From Clostridia bacterium (GTDB taxonomy: Bacteria; Bacillota; Clostridia; Christensenellales; Borkfalkiaceae): DNA of 34,375 nucleotides. This document shows, in pieces, positions 6,617-16,556 of this stretch; the stretch's first letter is position 1, and each line of letters starts with the position of its first letter. Below the pieces are notes generated by a model. That model ran no database searches and had not been told where the DNA came from. It saw nothing but the letters and a program-made list of their open reading frames with translations. Made by a program: the position numbers and the translations under genes. The stretch is from assembly GCA_017463325.1 (NCBI GenBank), contig JAFTPK010000005.1, forward strand, positions 71,094 through 105,468, given 5' to 3'.

Positions 6617-8290
6617 TTATATCAATTCCGCCCAGACCTTTCCGTCCGAATTAAGCGCGTATTTTCCATCAGCGATTCCCTGCTTTACTTCCTCGACGGT
6701 TTTTTCAAAGAGGTATTCGCCTACAATTTTACCCTGCACCTTTAAGCCGCTCACCAGCGCGAACGTATCCACTTCAAGCGAACCGGAGCTGCTTACCTGC
6801 ATTGCTTTCGTCGTTCCGTCCGTTCCCGCGTCGTTGTCGGTGAAACCGTCCACGAATACGCAGCCTTTAAAATTCGTAATCCCCGTCCAGTTGCCGAACG
6901 TATAACATTCAAAGCCGCAGGGCACGACTGGCTTATCCATAACGCCCGTCATTTCCAAATACACGTTTTCAAGCGTTCCCTCGCCGCCGCCGATCAATCC
7001 TAAACAGTTGGCTTTATAATAATCGGGCATAATCGCAGGCTCTCTCCCCTCGTTTTCGCCGATCTTGGGAAGTCCGTCCTTGATCTCCTTGTTAAACTCA
7101 TAGCCCGCCTCCGCCGCCGTTTGCAAGCCGAAATTTTGCACGGCGATATTTTTAAGCTTCCCGCCGTTTCCCATACACCCGATAAAATGGGTAGTGAAAA
7201 TAATCGAGCTGCCCTCGCCCGTAAATCCCGAGCGCGTGGACACGGCTGCGTCCAACATCAATTTGGCATTTTTTAAGGTGTGCCCGTTTCCGTCCAAACA
7301 ACCGCGGAATACCGTATTCGCCGTACCGCTCGTCGTAAACGCGGCGTTAAGCCCCGTCTTTACAAACTCTTCGTACGAAAGCCCGTAGTCATTCCCTTCG
7401 GCAAGCACGTTCTCCCATTGCTTACCGATTAAGCGATACGTCACCGAACGCCCCGTATGCGCCGCGATCGGTAAAAAGATCTCCCCGTCGTAGTCGATAT
7501 CGTTTGCCAACACGTATCTCGCATTGACGCCCCACGCCTCCGCGTTGACGCCGCGCGCATACGCAAGCGCAAGCATATCCAAATCGAATTTCGAGGCAAG
7601 CGCCGTATATACCTCTACTTTAAATTCCCCTGTCGCTACGCCGTCCGTCAGCGTGATCGTCGCCGTACCCGCTTTCTCGCCCGCTACGATTTTGCCGTTT
7701 ACCACTTTTGCAATCGCCTCGTCGCTCGACGTAAAGGTGATCGAGGAAAGATCGCTCACCTCCGTTTCCGTTTTCCCGACCAGCTTTTTCACGACGATTT
7801 GAGAGTCGACAGCATTCTCATTCGTTTTCCCGCCGTACGTCACCGTCGTTGCAAGCACCTCTTCCGTCGCCGAGGCAAGATAGGTGGCAAGCTCCTCCAC
7901 GGTGATCGTCACCTCTCCTAAATATTCCTTTCCCTCGTATGTCGTTTTCGCCGTCAGCTTGGTTTCGCCAAGGCCTACGCCAGTCACTACGCCGCCGTTC
8001 ACCGTCGCCACCGCCGTATTCTCTACGCTCCATTCGATCTCCGACGTTTCCAGTTCGGCAGCTCCCTGCGTCAAATAGGCGGTAAACTCCGCCTCGTATT
8101 CCTTATACACGATATCTGTTTTATAGTCGATCGTAAAGGTAATAGGCGCGGGTGCAGGCGTAGAAGAACCGCTACTACCGCTGCTTTCGCCCGTAGACGA
8201 AGAGGGGTTCTCCCCACAGGCTGCAAACACGGTAGCCGCCGCCAAAACGGATAAAATACCGATTGTCGTTGTTTTCCAGATCTTTCTCAC
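6617..8290 (-). CDS. surface lipoprotein: two BIG2 Ig-like domains plus beta-helix module (paralogue A)
   Basis: This is a 557-residue protein. I chose GTG at 8288-8290, six bases after an AAGGAGGA site, over a longer reading that would overlap the upstream gene. The lipoprotein signal peptide ends VFAAC (Cys25), followed by a Ser/Gly/Pro linker. Two BIG2-type Ig-like domains lie at about 50-132 and 145-228, each with the VATVNGG.V.G or IAKVVNGK pattern. A conserved module (about 235-320, FDLDMLALAYARGV...NDIDY) follows, and then a parallel beta-helix-like region (from about 325, DGNGHTLKN). No catalytic motif is recognised. It is a paralogue of the next gene and of the gene at 20421-23219. 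A cell-surface glycan-binding role is inferred from the operon. Confidence 0.7.
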   Translation of the reverse strand: MRKIWKTTTIGILSVLAAATVFAACGENPSSSTGESSGSSGSSTPAPAPITFTIDYKTDIVYKEYEAEFTAYLTQGAAELETSEIEWSVENTAVATVNGGVVTGVGLGETKLTAKTTYEGKEYLGEVTITVEELATYLASATEEVLATTVTYGGKTNENAVDSQIVVKKLVGKTETEVSDLSSITFTSSDEAIAKVVNGKIVAGEKAGTATITLTDGVATGEFKVEVYTALASKFDLDMLALAYARGVNAEAWGVNARYVLANDIDYDGEIFLPIAAHTGRSVTYRLIGKQWENVLAEGNDYGLSYEEFVKTGLNAAFTTSGTANTVFRGCLDGNGHTLKNAKLMLDAAVSTRSGFTGEGSSIIFTTHFIGCMGNGGKLKNIAVQNFGLQTAAEAGYEFNKEIKDGLPKIGENEGREPAIMPDYYKANCLGLIGGGEGTLENVYLEMTGVMDKPVVPCGFECYTFGNWTGITNFKGCVFVDGFTDNDAGTDGTTKAMQVSSSGSLEVDTFALVSGLKVQGKIVGEYLFEKTVEEVKQGIADGKYALNSDGKVWAELI

Positions 8291-8301
8291 GTTCGTCCTC
8301 C

Positions 8302-10341
8302 TTATTTCAGTAACGGCAGGATCCCTACCGTATCCCAATACTCGCCGTCAAACTTACTCAACGAATACGTACTTCCCGAAAGCGCCTTGCGAAGCGCCTC
8401 CTCCGCCACCGCTTTCACGTCCGAACTTCCCGCGCTCGTCTTATCGAGCGCGGCAACGAAGTAATCAACGCCCTCCGTTCCGATTAAAGTAGAATTGGAG
8501 GTAACGAAAATATCATTCGCAACTCCAGCCGCATATTTTTCGTTAGGGTCGGTATTGTTGGTGATCAAAAGCAAATTGTCAAAGGTCACCGTCGCTTTTT
8601 CTTCTACGGAAATCACGTACTCTCTTGCCGCCGTTTCGTTGTCCATATAATTGTCGATAAACACGCAGTCACGAATCGTACCCGTTCCGATCCAACGCCC
8701 GAAGAGCGAGCTTACAAGTCCGCTATTCGTAAGGTGGAAAGTGGTAAGCTTTTCGTTCAATTCAATATACAGGTTCTCCATAGTACCCGCGCTGCAAGCG
8801 AACACGCCGAACGAGTTGGAGTTATAATAACCGCCCGTTTTTACTTTGAACGTAGCGTCCGTTCCCACCGTTGCGCCGACTTTATACGTTTCGTATTCCG
8901 TGTTCGCGGTAAGCCCCGCCTCCGCAAAGGTCTGCACACCGAGATTTTCTACGGCAAGATTTTTCATTACCGCACTTTCGCCCGTCATACCGATAAACTG
9001 CGTTGCCGTACGGAAAACCTTACCCTCCTCCGTTGTACCGACTAAGAACGCCGACGCGTCGTACATCAAGTTCGCGTTGGAAATCGAATATCCTTGCCCG
9101 TCAATGACGCCTTGGAAGGAGGTGCCCGCCTCTGCCGTACCCGACAGTCCCATAGGCGCGCCGTTCAAGCCTTTCTTTACGAAATCCGCATAAGACAAGC
9201 CGTAAGCGTTCCCCTCTGTCAAAACCGTCTTCCATTGAGGCCCGATCACCTGTAACGCGGCGTTATGCCCCGTGTCTGCCGCAATGGGAATAAACAACGC
9301 GCCTTGATAGTCGATATCGTTCATTAACACGTAGTATGCGTCCTTGCCCCAGTCCGTTTTATTGACGCCGCGAGCGTACGCAAGCGCAAGCTTGCTCAAA
9401 TCCTTTTCAGAGGAAATCGCCGTCCGCACAGTCACCTCAAACGAACCTGCCGTATCGTCGCACACAAACGAAATCGTTGCCACGCCGCCCTTAGAGCCAG
9501 CCGTCAGCTTTCCGTCCACCACTTTTGCAATCGCTTCGTCGCTGGACGTAAAGGTGAATTTGGACAAATCCTCCACAAGCGTTTCGCCGCTTGGGGTAAT
9601 TTTTTTCACGGTGAAGTCCGAGGCGGTATCCGTTTTATTTTCCTCTCCCGCATAGGTCAAGGAGGTTGTCAATACGGGATCGTTCGCCGTGAGGGTGTAA
9701 TAGGCAAGCTCGCCTACCGTCACGTTCAGCTTCGCCTCGTACACGCTACCCTCGAACGTCGTTTTCGCCGTCACCGTGGCAACACCCTGATTTTCACCCG
9801 TCAACGTGCCGCCATTCACCGAAACTACCGTGGGATCGTCCGAGTGCCACTCCACCGTATACGCCTCGTGCGCAATCGTTTCCGCACCCTTTTTTAAGGT
9901 AGGCGTAAGCGACAGCTCATAGCCTTGATATAAAGCGAGCGCGGTGTAATCGAGAGTCAAGGAAACAAGTCCTTTCAGCCCCTCCTGCACCGTGACTACG
10001 CAAGCCGTTCTGTCCGTACCCACCGCCGCGTAAATACGGGTAGTACCGTCGGCAACACCCGTCACCACGCCGCCGTTTACCGTTGCCACCTCAGCGTTTT
10101 CCGTCGTCCATAAGACGGTTTCTTCGCTACCCGTGACGTTCGCCACGAGAGTAAAGGTTTCGCCAACGTCCAACAGAAGAGATTTTTCGCTGAGCACGAT
10201 CGTCACGCTCGCCTCCTCTTCTACGCCGCTGCTTTGTCCCTGCTGCGTTTGATTGCAAGAGGACGCCAACACCGCCGTCGCGGCAAGCGTAAGCGCGGCA
10301 AGCGCGCCCGTTATTCTATAAAGAAATCCGTTCCTTTTCAT
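8302..10341 (-). CDS. surface lipoprotein: three BIG2 Ig-like domains plus beta-helix module (paralogue B)
   Basis: This 679-residue protein has a lipoprotein signal peptide ending VLASSC (Cys29) and an acidic linker. Three BIG2-like domains follow at about 45-118, 126-209 and 220-306. The shared module (about 312-395) has LALAYARGVNKTDWG and NDIDYQG. A beta-helix-like region starts near residue 400 (IDGQGYSISNANLM). The C-terminus ends YWDTVGILPLLK, almost the same as in the 932-residue paralogue. A GGGAG ribosome site lies 8 bases before the ATG. Relative to paralogue A it has one extra Ig domain, so the pair looks like a tandem duplication with domain gain. Eleven bases separate the two genes. 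Function is unknown; surface binding of the transported polysaccharide is the best guess. Confidence 0.7.
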   Translation of the reverse strand: MKRNGFLYRITGALAALTLAATAVLASSCNQTQQGQSSGVEEEASVTIVLSEKSLLLDVGETFTLVANVTGSEETVLWTTENAEVATVNGGVVTGVADGTTRIYAAVGTDRTACVVTVQEGLKGLVSLTLDYTALALYQGYELSLTPTLKKGAETIAHEAYTVEWHSDDPTVVSVNGGTLTGENQGVATVTAKTTFEGSVYEAKLNVTVGELAYYTLTANDPVLTTSLTYAGEENKTDTASDFTVKKITPSGETLVEDLSKFTFTSSDEAIAKVVDGKLTAGSKGGVATISFVCDDTAGSFEVTVRTAISSEKDLSKLALAYARGVNKTDWGKDAYYVLMNDIDYQGALFIPIAADTGHNAALQVIGPQWKTVLTEGNAYGLSYADFVKKGLNGAPMGLSGTAEAGTSFQGVIDGQGYSISNANLMYDASAFLVGTTEEGKVFRTATQFIGMTGESAVMKNLAVENLGVQTFAEAGLTANTEYETYKVGATVGTDATFKVKTGGYYNSNSFGVFACSAGTMENLYIELNEKLTTFHLTNSGLVSSLFGRWIGTGTIRDCVFIDNYMDNETAAREYVISVEEKATVTFDNLLLITNNTDPNEKYAAGVANDIFVTSNSTLIGTEGVDYFVAALDKTSAGSSDVKAVAEEALRKALSGSTYSLSKFDGEYWDTVGILPLLK

Positions 10342-10357
10342 CTTTTTTCTCTCCCTC

Positions 10358-12226
10358 TTATTGATTTTTACTGCGGAAAGACGAAATTTGCGTCTGCATG
10401 GTCTTGTTTTCGCCGTAATAGCGATAATCGAATTTTGTCGTCAGCATATCCAAACGGTCGATCATTTCCGCGCGCTGGATTTGATTAAAGGAATCCCAAT
10501 GCAAGCTCAGATACGCGTACAGCGGCATGACCTCCTCCCGCTCGATTTTCGCAACAAGGTTTTCGTATTTTTCGGGGTCGCTTTCCCGATAAATTTCCAC
10601 CGCCGCAAAGGCGTTGTCGATACAGGAATACAACTTATCCATGAGTGCTTTCGGGAGCATTTTCGCGCCGTACATAACGCCGAACGAGGTGTCCGTGGAA
10701 ACGGTTTCTTCGTAATGGGTCATCCACGCGCGGTAAACGGTGTAGTATTCCCACATATACGGCTCAGCCTCCAAGTAGCTCTTTTTCATGAAATCCTTAG
10801 CAAGCTCTGCATAGCTCAAATCGGCATTCCACAAAAGCTGCGTCGTGCAATAGGTCTTCATGTCCGAAAGCCCACCGACGTTGGTCACCTGATAGCCGAA
10901 TACGTAATATGCCGACGTCGTGTTGTTCTCCTTCCAAATCCTTACGTTTCTTTCCGTCGTGTCGAAATCGTTGAGGGAATACATATACCCTTGAACGTTG
11001 TAGGAGGAAAGATAGTTGTAGCTCTCTATATTCTTGCAAACAGTCGCCCACTTTTTCAAGGTCGTGTAATAATAAATGCTGTCCTCGTGATCCATAGGCT
11101 TATTACGGTTCATATTGATAAACGCCGCAATAATCCTCACGTTGTCGTTGCAGATTACCTCGTCCGAAACAGGCTCGTAGGAAACGGAGCCGTCCTCGTT
11201 CGTAATCTCTTTCACGGGCGCCGCCTCCGTCGCGTAATAGGCGTAGGTGGAATAGGTCAGCTTTCTCCACGGCTGATTTTCCATAACCCACTTATCGCAC
11301 GCCTCAGCCACCTTGTTCATGAATACGACGTTGATACCGCCGTACGTGCCGTACTTTTTTAAATTCTCGTTGCACTTATCGCAATTACAACCGTCGTAAT
11401 TGTCCATCAGCGTCAACATAAAATCGCTTTTGTCCGGCTCTGCCTTGATGTATTCGATCAGGTTTTTAATAAATTCCTGCGTCATTTCCTCGTTGGAAAG
11501 ACAAAGCTGCGTCTGCTTGGTATTGAACCAGTCGGGATGATCGGCGAAATACACGTCGGGGTCGATCACCGTGAAATGGGAGTGACCAGAAATGACGGTG
11601 CTTCGGAGCGAGGAATTCGTCAACATACGGGTAGCGTACTCGGAGTCGGAGGCAAACCGCCGCGTATTGATACGCCTTTCGTCAAACGTCGGTATCTCCG
11701 TCATATCGTACCAAGGCATATATACCTCCGTTTTCTCCTCGTAGTAAATGGTGAGGTCGGAATAATACTTATACCCGATCGTATCTTGGAGGAATTGATA
11801 GGCGGCAAACACCGTGCCGTAGCCCTCGCCGTTATCCGCGCCGAACAGGTATACGTTGCCGTCCTCTTTCGTGACGATCTTAAAGCCCGAGCGACCAAGC
11901 TTCTCGTCATCCGCTTCAATCGCCGCCTCTTCCAGCTTTCCCGTTTGACCGACGGACAAATACTTTTCCCCGTCGGCAAGCTGATCCTCGGTGACGATAT
12001 CGAATTCGTACCCCGTCGCCTCCTCCATGAAATATTGCAGCTCGCTCGCCGCCATTTTTTCCATGCCGTTCGCCTCGTCGGGAAGTAAAATCCGATAGCG
12101 GCTATACCCGCCTTTCAGGAGCAGTTTCTTCGCCTTTTCCGTATTCTCCGTTTCCCCGCACGCCGCCGCGCCGAGCAGCGCAAGCGCGCCAAGTAAAATA
12201 GCCGTTATTCTCTTTATCGCTTTCAT
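10358..12226 (-). CDS. DUF4838-family lipoprotein
   Basis: This 622-residue protein has a lipoprotein signal peptide ending GAAAC (Cys23). Residues about 35-165 resemble the N-terminal domain found ahead of alpha-glucuronidase-type barrels (YRILLPDEANGMEKMAASELQ). The following region is typical of DUF4838, with ISGHSHFTVIDP and the cysteine cluster GCNCDKC (Cys280, 282, 285). A helical C-terminal part (about 450-622) completes it. DUF4838 proteins are common in polysaccharide loci and are thought to be glycosidase-like, but no reaction is established and I see no proven catalytic pair. It is anchored outside the membrane, so it probably acts on the polymer before import. It sits 13 bases after the 1438-residue gene in the same operon. 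Confidence 0.72.
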   Translation of the reverse strand: MKAIKRITAILLGALALLGAAACGETENTEKAKKLLLKGGYSRYRILLPDEANGMEKMAASELQYFMEEATGYEFDIVTEDQLADGEKYLSVGQTGKLEEAAIEADDEKLGRSGFKIVTKEDGNVYLFGADNGEGYGTVFAAYQFLQDTIGYKYYSDLTIYYEEKTEVYMPWYDMTEIPTFDERRINTRRFASDSEYATRMLTNSSLRSTVISGHSHFTVIDPDVYFADHPDWFNTKQTQLCLSNEEMTQEFIKNLIEYIKAEPDKSDFMLTLMDNYDGCNCDKCNENLKKYGTYGGINVVFMNKVAEACDKWVMENQPWRKLTYSTYAYYATEAAPVKEITNEDGSVSYEPVSDEVICNDNVRIIAAFINMNRNKPMDHEDSIYYYTTLKKWATVCKNIESYNYLSSYNVQGYMYSLNDFDTTERNVRIWKENNTTSAYYVFGYQVTNVGGLSDMKTYCTTQLLWNADLSYAELAKDFMKKSYLEAEPYMWEYYTVYRAWMTHYEETVSTDTSFGVMYGAKMLPKALMDKLYSCIDNAFAAVEIYRESDPEKYENLVAKIEREEVMPLYAYLSLHWDSFNQIQRAEMIDRLDMLTTKFDYRYYGENKTMQTQISSFRSKNQ

Positions 12227-12239
12227 TGCTCTTTCCTCC

Positions 12240-15200
12240 TTACGCCTTGACGTTGACCGTCACTTCAATCTGCGCGTAGTTAAAGTATTCGTCGAACACC
12301 ATAAACTTGATGATATACACGCCCGCCTCGTCCGGCTTAAAGAAGTATTCGCCGAAGTCCTCTTGGATCAAGCCCGTTCTGCTATCGGGGCCTATCCAGA
12401 AGATCATTACCGTCAAATTCTCCGCGCCGCCGTTGTCGTTCACCGTCACGGACGGCAGCGACAATTCCTCACCGAGCTTCATCTCCGAATCCACGCTCCC
12501 GTTTAAAGAAATGGTAGGCGCCGTTCTGTCGTTGACGGACAGGCTAGGCGGGTAGTCGGTCGTTTCGTTTTTATAGGAAAGGGTATCGCTCGTCCACAAA
12601 TAATCCCTCGTGATCAGACGCATAGAGTAGGTGCCCGTTTGCGTTACGGTGAATTGCATACCCTCGTAGTAGGGGAAAGCGTTCAAAACGTTCCCCTCGG
12701 CGTCCTCCACGTAGGCACGCTCAGCGTCCGTCACCGTTACGAACAGGCGCACGTTGGCAAGAATATCCGCCGCAAAGAAGGACGGCACCGTCACCACGTC
12801 GCCCACCGAGTAATTCCCGCCGACGGTTTCAGAATAAATACTGTCCGCGCCTACGGTATCCGCTCTCGAAGAGGCAAGGAAAGACTGCTTGTTGATTTGC
12901 TTAATAATCAAGCCCGCTTCGCCCTCCAACTCCTCAAAGACGATCTTCACGCGCGCCGTTTTGCTTGTAAATCCCTCGAACGGCGCCCCGTTTTCCCAAG
13001 TTTTCAAGACGGCAAGCTGATTGCCCTCTTTGTCGATAAACGATTTCTCATAGCCTCTATACGCAAGCCCGAGCGAATACCCGCTCACCCCCGTAAACGA
13101 ACCCGCGATCACCGTCTGCTTTTCGCCGTTCACGGATACCAGCGCACCGTCGCCGTCACGGCTGATCGTAAAGCGTATGCACTTACTCTTATCCCCACCC
13201 TCGTAAACGAGCACGGAGAACGTCTTTAAACTACCCGTCGTCCCCGTATCGACGTCGAGGGTAAAGCTAAACGTTTCCGCTAAAATTTCACGCAAAAATT
13301 CCACGCTGCTCCCTGCGGCAGAGGTTTTTAACGAGATCCCCTCGTCGCCCTGCGAAACAGCCGCGTTCACGCCGTAGAAATAGCTGTCGAAATTGATCAG
13401 CCCGTTTTCGTCCGTCGTCATTTTCACGGGCAAGGTATAGCTCTCTTTCGCGTCCGTATCGGGACAAGCGTAGGTGAGCGTCACGCTCTCCACCGCCCGA
13501 TCGGTCACGACGAATACGCCGTCCTTTGCCTCGATTTTCTTGCCGTTTTGATCGGTCACGGTAAGCGTCGTCGTCTTAAACTGCGCGCTGCCGCCGCCAA
13601 AATCCACCGCCTCTAATAAGGGCAAGTCGTATTCGATCCCCGTCAAGATCGCCGTCGGTAAAACAAGCTCCTCCGTCTTGAATACAACGCCGTCGTGCGC
13701 AGCCACGGTGACGGCGTAGCTCTGCGTTGCCGTTTGCGAAAGATAATCCTTTAAGGCGTAGGTCACGGTATATTCTCCCGCCGTCAAGGGGCGGAAAACA
13801 CCGCCGCTCACGTCCACGGTATTCCCGTTTCCGTCCGTCACGGACACATCACAGGTCACTCTGCCCGCGCCGCCGAAGATCTCCTCCACAGCCGCAACAA
13901 ACACCCGTTCCCCCGTTTTTACCGCCGCCACGTAATCCTCTTCCAAACGAACGCCCATGGGCGAGCTTTCGTAATAATTTTCAGGCTGTACCGTCACGGC
14001 TATCGTCCGCTCAGCCACGTTCCCCGAACGGTCCCTTGCGGAATATACGATCTCGTATTCTCCCGCGTATTCGGGGAGGAAAGAATTGCCCGTCACCGCC
14101 ACGTCGTACGCCTTTCCGTGATAGGTATAATACACCCTCTTTTCTACGTCCACGACGCCGATCAGCCCGTCCACAGCCGTTGCGTCAAAGAGAGGATATT
14201 CCACACCCACGACGCCGCAAGGGATTTCTCCCTCGCCCGTATCCACTTTCAAAGCGGGCGCCTTTTTATCGGCGTATGCGCCGCCCGTAAAGTCCTGTCC
14301 GTCCACGCCGCAAACGACAAAACGCGCCTTCGTACCCGTGTAGGAGTTGGGGTTGATGGTCAACGTACATTCCCCCGTCGTAAAGCCCTCCCAAGGCGAG
14401 GTGAAATAATCCTTATGATCAAGATCGGCAACGAGTGCGCGGCGGGAAACGTATTCGTTTTTATACCCCAGAGTATCGAATACGGCGTACACCGCCCTTT
14501 CCTCGTAGTCAAAATACACCTTGGTCGTGATAAGCGATTTAGCCGTACCGCTATTCGGGGTTGCGGACATACTGCCGTTATACAGGAAACCCGCCTGATT
14601 GATATGAATATTTCCACTCACATAATCGTTTTCCATAGTTGCTTCGCCTTCCAGCCCGATACTAGGCGAGCCTGCATACCCCGCGCGAACACACGCCCAC
14701 GTGGTATTCTTGGACTCCCAAAGGCTGGTGATCGTGATCGTCACGTAATTGTCGGGATCGTACTTATCCGTCAATACGACGTCCATGCTCACAAGATCGG
14801 CGTAGAACGCCGTGTACGGGTCAAGCATAAGCTCGAACAAAAGCGCCCCCTCTACCTGCGTCTTATAAGCATAGTCGTTTAAATTGATAGTATTGTTATA
14901 CGTCAAGGTAGAGCCAAGCTCCGTTTCCACGACAAGCCCCTTAATTGCGTCGTTATAGCTAAACGCGCCGTTTGTCATGGTCACGTTCCCGTTTGTCGTA
15001 AAGAGCGCGGCGGGGTCGGTGGTCGCCTCGAACGTCAGCGCGAACGCATAGCTCTCTTCGCCGTCCTTCGCCGTGTAGGTAACGACGTATTCCCCCGCTA
15101 TCGTCGGCTTAAAACGAGTGTTGGAATACACGCTACCGTCGGGGAAACGCACCGAAGAGGTTGCCGTCAAATCCCCGTTTGCCGTATGTACGGTCATGAT

Positions 15201-16556
15201 GGGTAGCTCCACGACGTCCGAAGTCGTATACGCGTTTTTCCAAGCGGAAGACAGGCTATACCCCGCCTCCTCCGTCACCGTAAACGTCACCTCGAAAACG
15301 TCCTTTCCGTAATATTCGTGAACAGGCGCGTAAACCACCTTAAAATCGCCCGTTTCGCCAAAGACGTGGGTGAACCCGTCTTCGGCATTTTTTACCGTTT
15401 TTACCGCCTCTTCGCCCTTGTAAACGGTCGCCGTAAGCTCTACCTCAGCCAAAGAGGAAATCGCGGCGTTTTGATATGCGGCCGTCGGGAAATAAACGAG
15501 GGTGTTTTTGCCAAGCGTTCCCTCGGGCAGCTTTTCCTCAAAGACCACCTCGCCGTCAAAGCTCTCGTTGACTTGGAGAGAATATTTTTGCGTCGAAGAA
15601 ATCCCCGCTTCGTTTGCTACGGTGTAATAGACGAGGTATTCTCCCGCCTCCGTCGGCGTGAACGCGCCGTCCGTGACCGTAACGTTCGTCGAGCCTTTTT
15701 TCACCGTGACCGTCGCGTCGGACGGGTCGATCAAGCCGTCAGCAAGATCGTACGCGTTCACCTTGGGCAGGGAATATTTTTCCCCTACCACCCCCTCGTA
15801 TGCAAAATCCGCAAATAAACGGGGCGCTGCCGAGGGAAGAATAACCGTTCGATCGAGCGGCTGAGAATTGACCTCGTATAACAGCATAGAGCCTTCACCC
15901 ACCGTCTGCGTCAGCTCCATACTGACGAAATAGGTTTCAAAACAATCGTAGGCAAACGAAACGCTGCGCCCGTCCGAGCTTTTGCTCTTCAAGCTCCAAA
16001 CGACGTAGTCGCCGATTTTTACGGTCATAGTTTCAGGATCAAAGGAGAGGGAAATTGCGGTAAAATCGTTGACGTACTGGGTATACAGACCGACGGAATT
16101 ATAAATAGCCGTGGTTTCGTTAAGTCCCTTTGTCGCGAAATAGTACAGCCCCGCTTTTTCGCCCTCTGCCTCTACGTATGCGGAAACGTTGCTCGACCCA
16201 AAGGAGGTAACGACGTCAAAGCTTTCCCCCGTCGTTTCCTCAGTAAAGGTAACGGTCACGCCCGAAAGCCCGCTTTCGGGAATAAATTCCATATCGAACG
16301 CGCCCGCGAGAACGTTTTCAAAGCGTACCTGCCCGCCTGCTTCACCTTTAATGCGAAGTCCGCCGCGAACGTCGGAGTATTCGGAGGAGCCAGAAAGCGT
16401 CGCGCACTCCTCCATTTTAACGCCACGGGAATGGAAAAGCCCCATGGTAAGCTCGTACGCCGTCGCGTCAAGCGCTACGGGCAGTACGGCAGCAGTCAGC
16501 GCGCCCAGTCCCAAAGCGGACGAAACGGCAAGCGCGGTAAGTTTTTTCTTGTTCAT
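12240..16556 (-). CDS. very large secreted multi-domain Ig-like protein
   Basis: This 1438-residue protein has a standard signal peptide (cleavage near residue 33, after DATA), no lipobox, no sorting signal and no S-layer motifs. Several Ig-like domains of the 'GEYTVTYAA.D' type are visible, at about 245-335, 440-520, 770-865, 870-960, 970-1060 and 1345-1438. Between them, near 35-235, 530-760 and 1065-1220, lie longer beta-rich stretches that look like jelly-roll or concanavalin-like carbohydrate-binding modules. No catalytic site is recognised. The start codon overlaps the stop codon of the upstream permease gene (ATGA), so translation is coupled to the transporter. A scaffold or glycan-capture role outside the cell is inferred. 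How it stays at the cell surface is unclear. Confidence 0.7.
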   Translation of the reverse strand: MNKKKLTALAVSSALGLGALTAAVLPVALDATAYELTMGLFHSRGVKMEECATLSGSSEYSDVRGGLRIKGEAGGQVRFENVLAGAFDMEFIPESGLSGVTVTFTEETTGESFDVVTSFGSSNVSAYVEAEGEKAGLYYFATKGLNETTAIYNSVGLYTQYVNDFTAISLSFDPETMTVKIGDYVVWSLKSKSSDGRSVSFAYDCFETYFVSMELTQTVGEGSMLLYEVNSQPLDRTVILPSAAPRLFADFAYEGVVGEKYSLPKVNAYDLADGLIDPSDATVTVKKGSTNVTVTDGAFTPTEAGEYLVYYTVANEAGISSTQKYSLQVNESFDGEVVFEEKLPEGTLGKNTLVYFPTAAYQNAAISSLAEVELTATVYKGEEAVKTVKNAEDGFTHVFGETGDFKVVYAPVHEYYGKDVFEVTFTVTEEAGYSLSSAWKNAYTTSDVVELPIMTVHTANGDLTATSSVRFPDGSVYSNTRFKPTIAGEYVVTYTAKDGEESYAFALTFEATTDPAALFTTNGNVTMTNGAFSYNDAIKGLVVETELGSTLTYNNTINLNDYAYKTQVEGALLFELMLDPYTAFYADLVSMDVVLTDKYDPDNYVTITITSLWESKNTTWACVRAGYAGSPSIGLEGEATMENDYVSGNIHINQAGFLYNGSMSATPNSGTAKSLITTKVYFDYEERAVYAVFDTLGYKNEYVSRRALVADLDHKDYFTSPWEGFTTGECTLTINPNSYTGTKARFVVCGVDGQDFTGGAYADKKAPALKVDTGEGEIPCGVVGVEYPLFDATAVDGLIGVVDVEKRVYYTYHGKAYDVAVTGNSFLPEYAGEYEIVYSARDRSGNVAERTIAVTVQPENYYESSPMGVRLEEDYVAAVKTGERVFVAAVEEIFGGAGRVTCDVSVTDGNGNTVDVSGGVFRPLTAGEYTVTYALKDYLSQTATQSYAVTVAAHDGVVFKTEELVLPTAILTGIEYDLPLLEAVDFGGGSAQFKTTTLTVTDQNGKKIEAKDGVFVVTDRAVESVTLTYACPDTDAKESYTLPVKMTTDENGLINFDSYFYGVNAAVSQGDEGISLKTSAAGSSVEFLREILAETFSFTLDVDTGTTGSLKTFSVLVYEGGDKSKCIRFTISRDGDGALVSVNGEKQTVIAGSFTGVSGYSLGLAYRGYEKSFIDKEGNQLAVLKTWENGAPFEGFTSKTARVKIVFEELEGEAGLIIKQINKQSFLASSRADTVGADSIYSETVGGNYSVGDVVTVPSFFAADILANVRLFVTVTDAERAYVEDAEGNVLNAFPYYEGMQFTVTQTGTYSMRLITRDYLWTSDTLSYKNETTDYPPSLSVNDRTAPTISLNGSVDSEMKLGEELSLPSVTVNDNGGAENLTVMIFWIGPDSRTGLIQEDFGEYFFKPDEAGVYIIKFMVFDEYFNYAQIEVTVNVKA

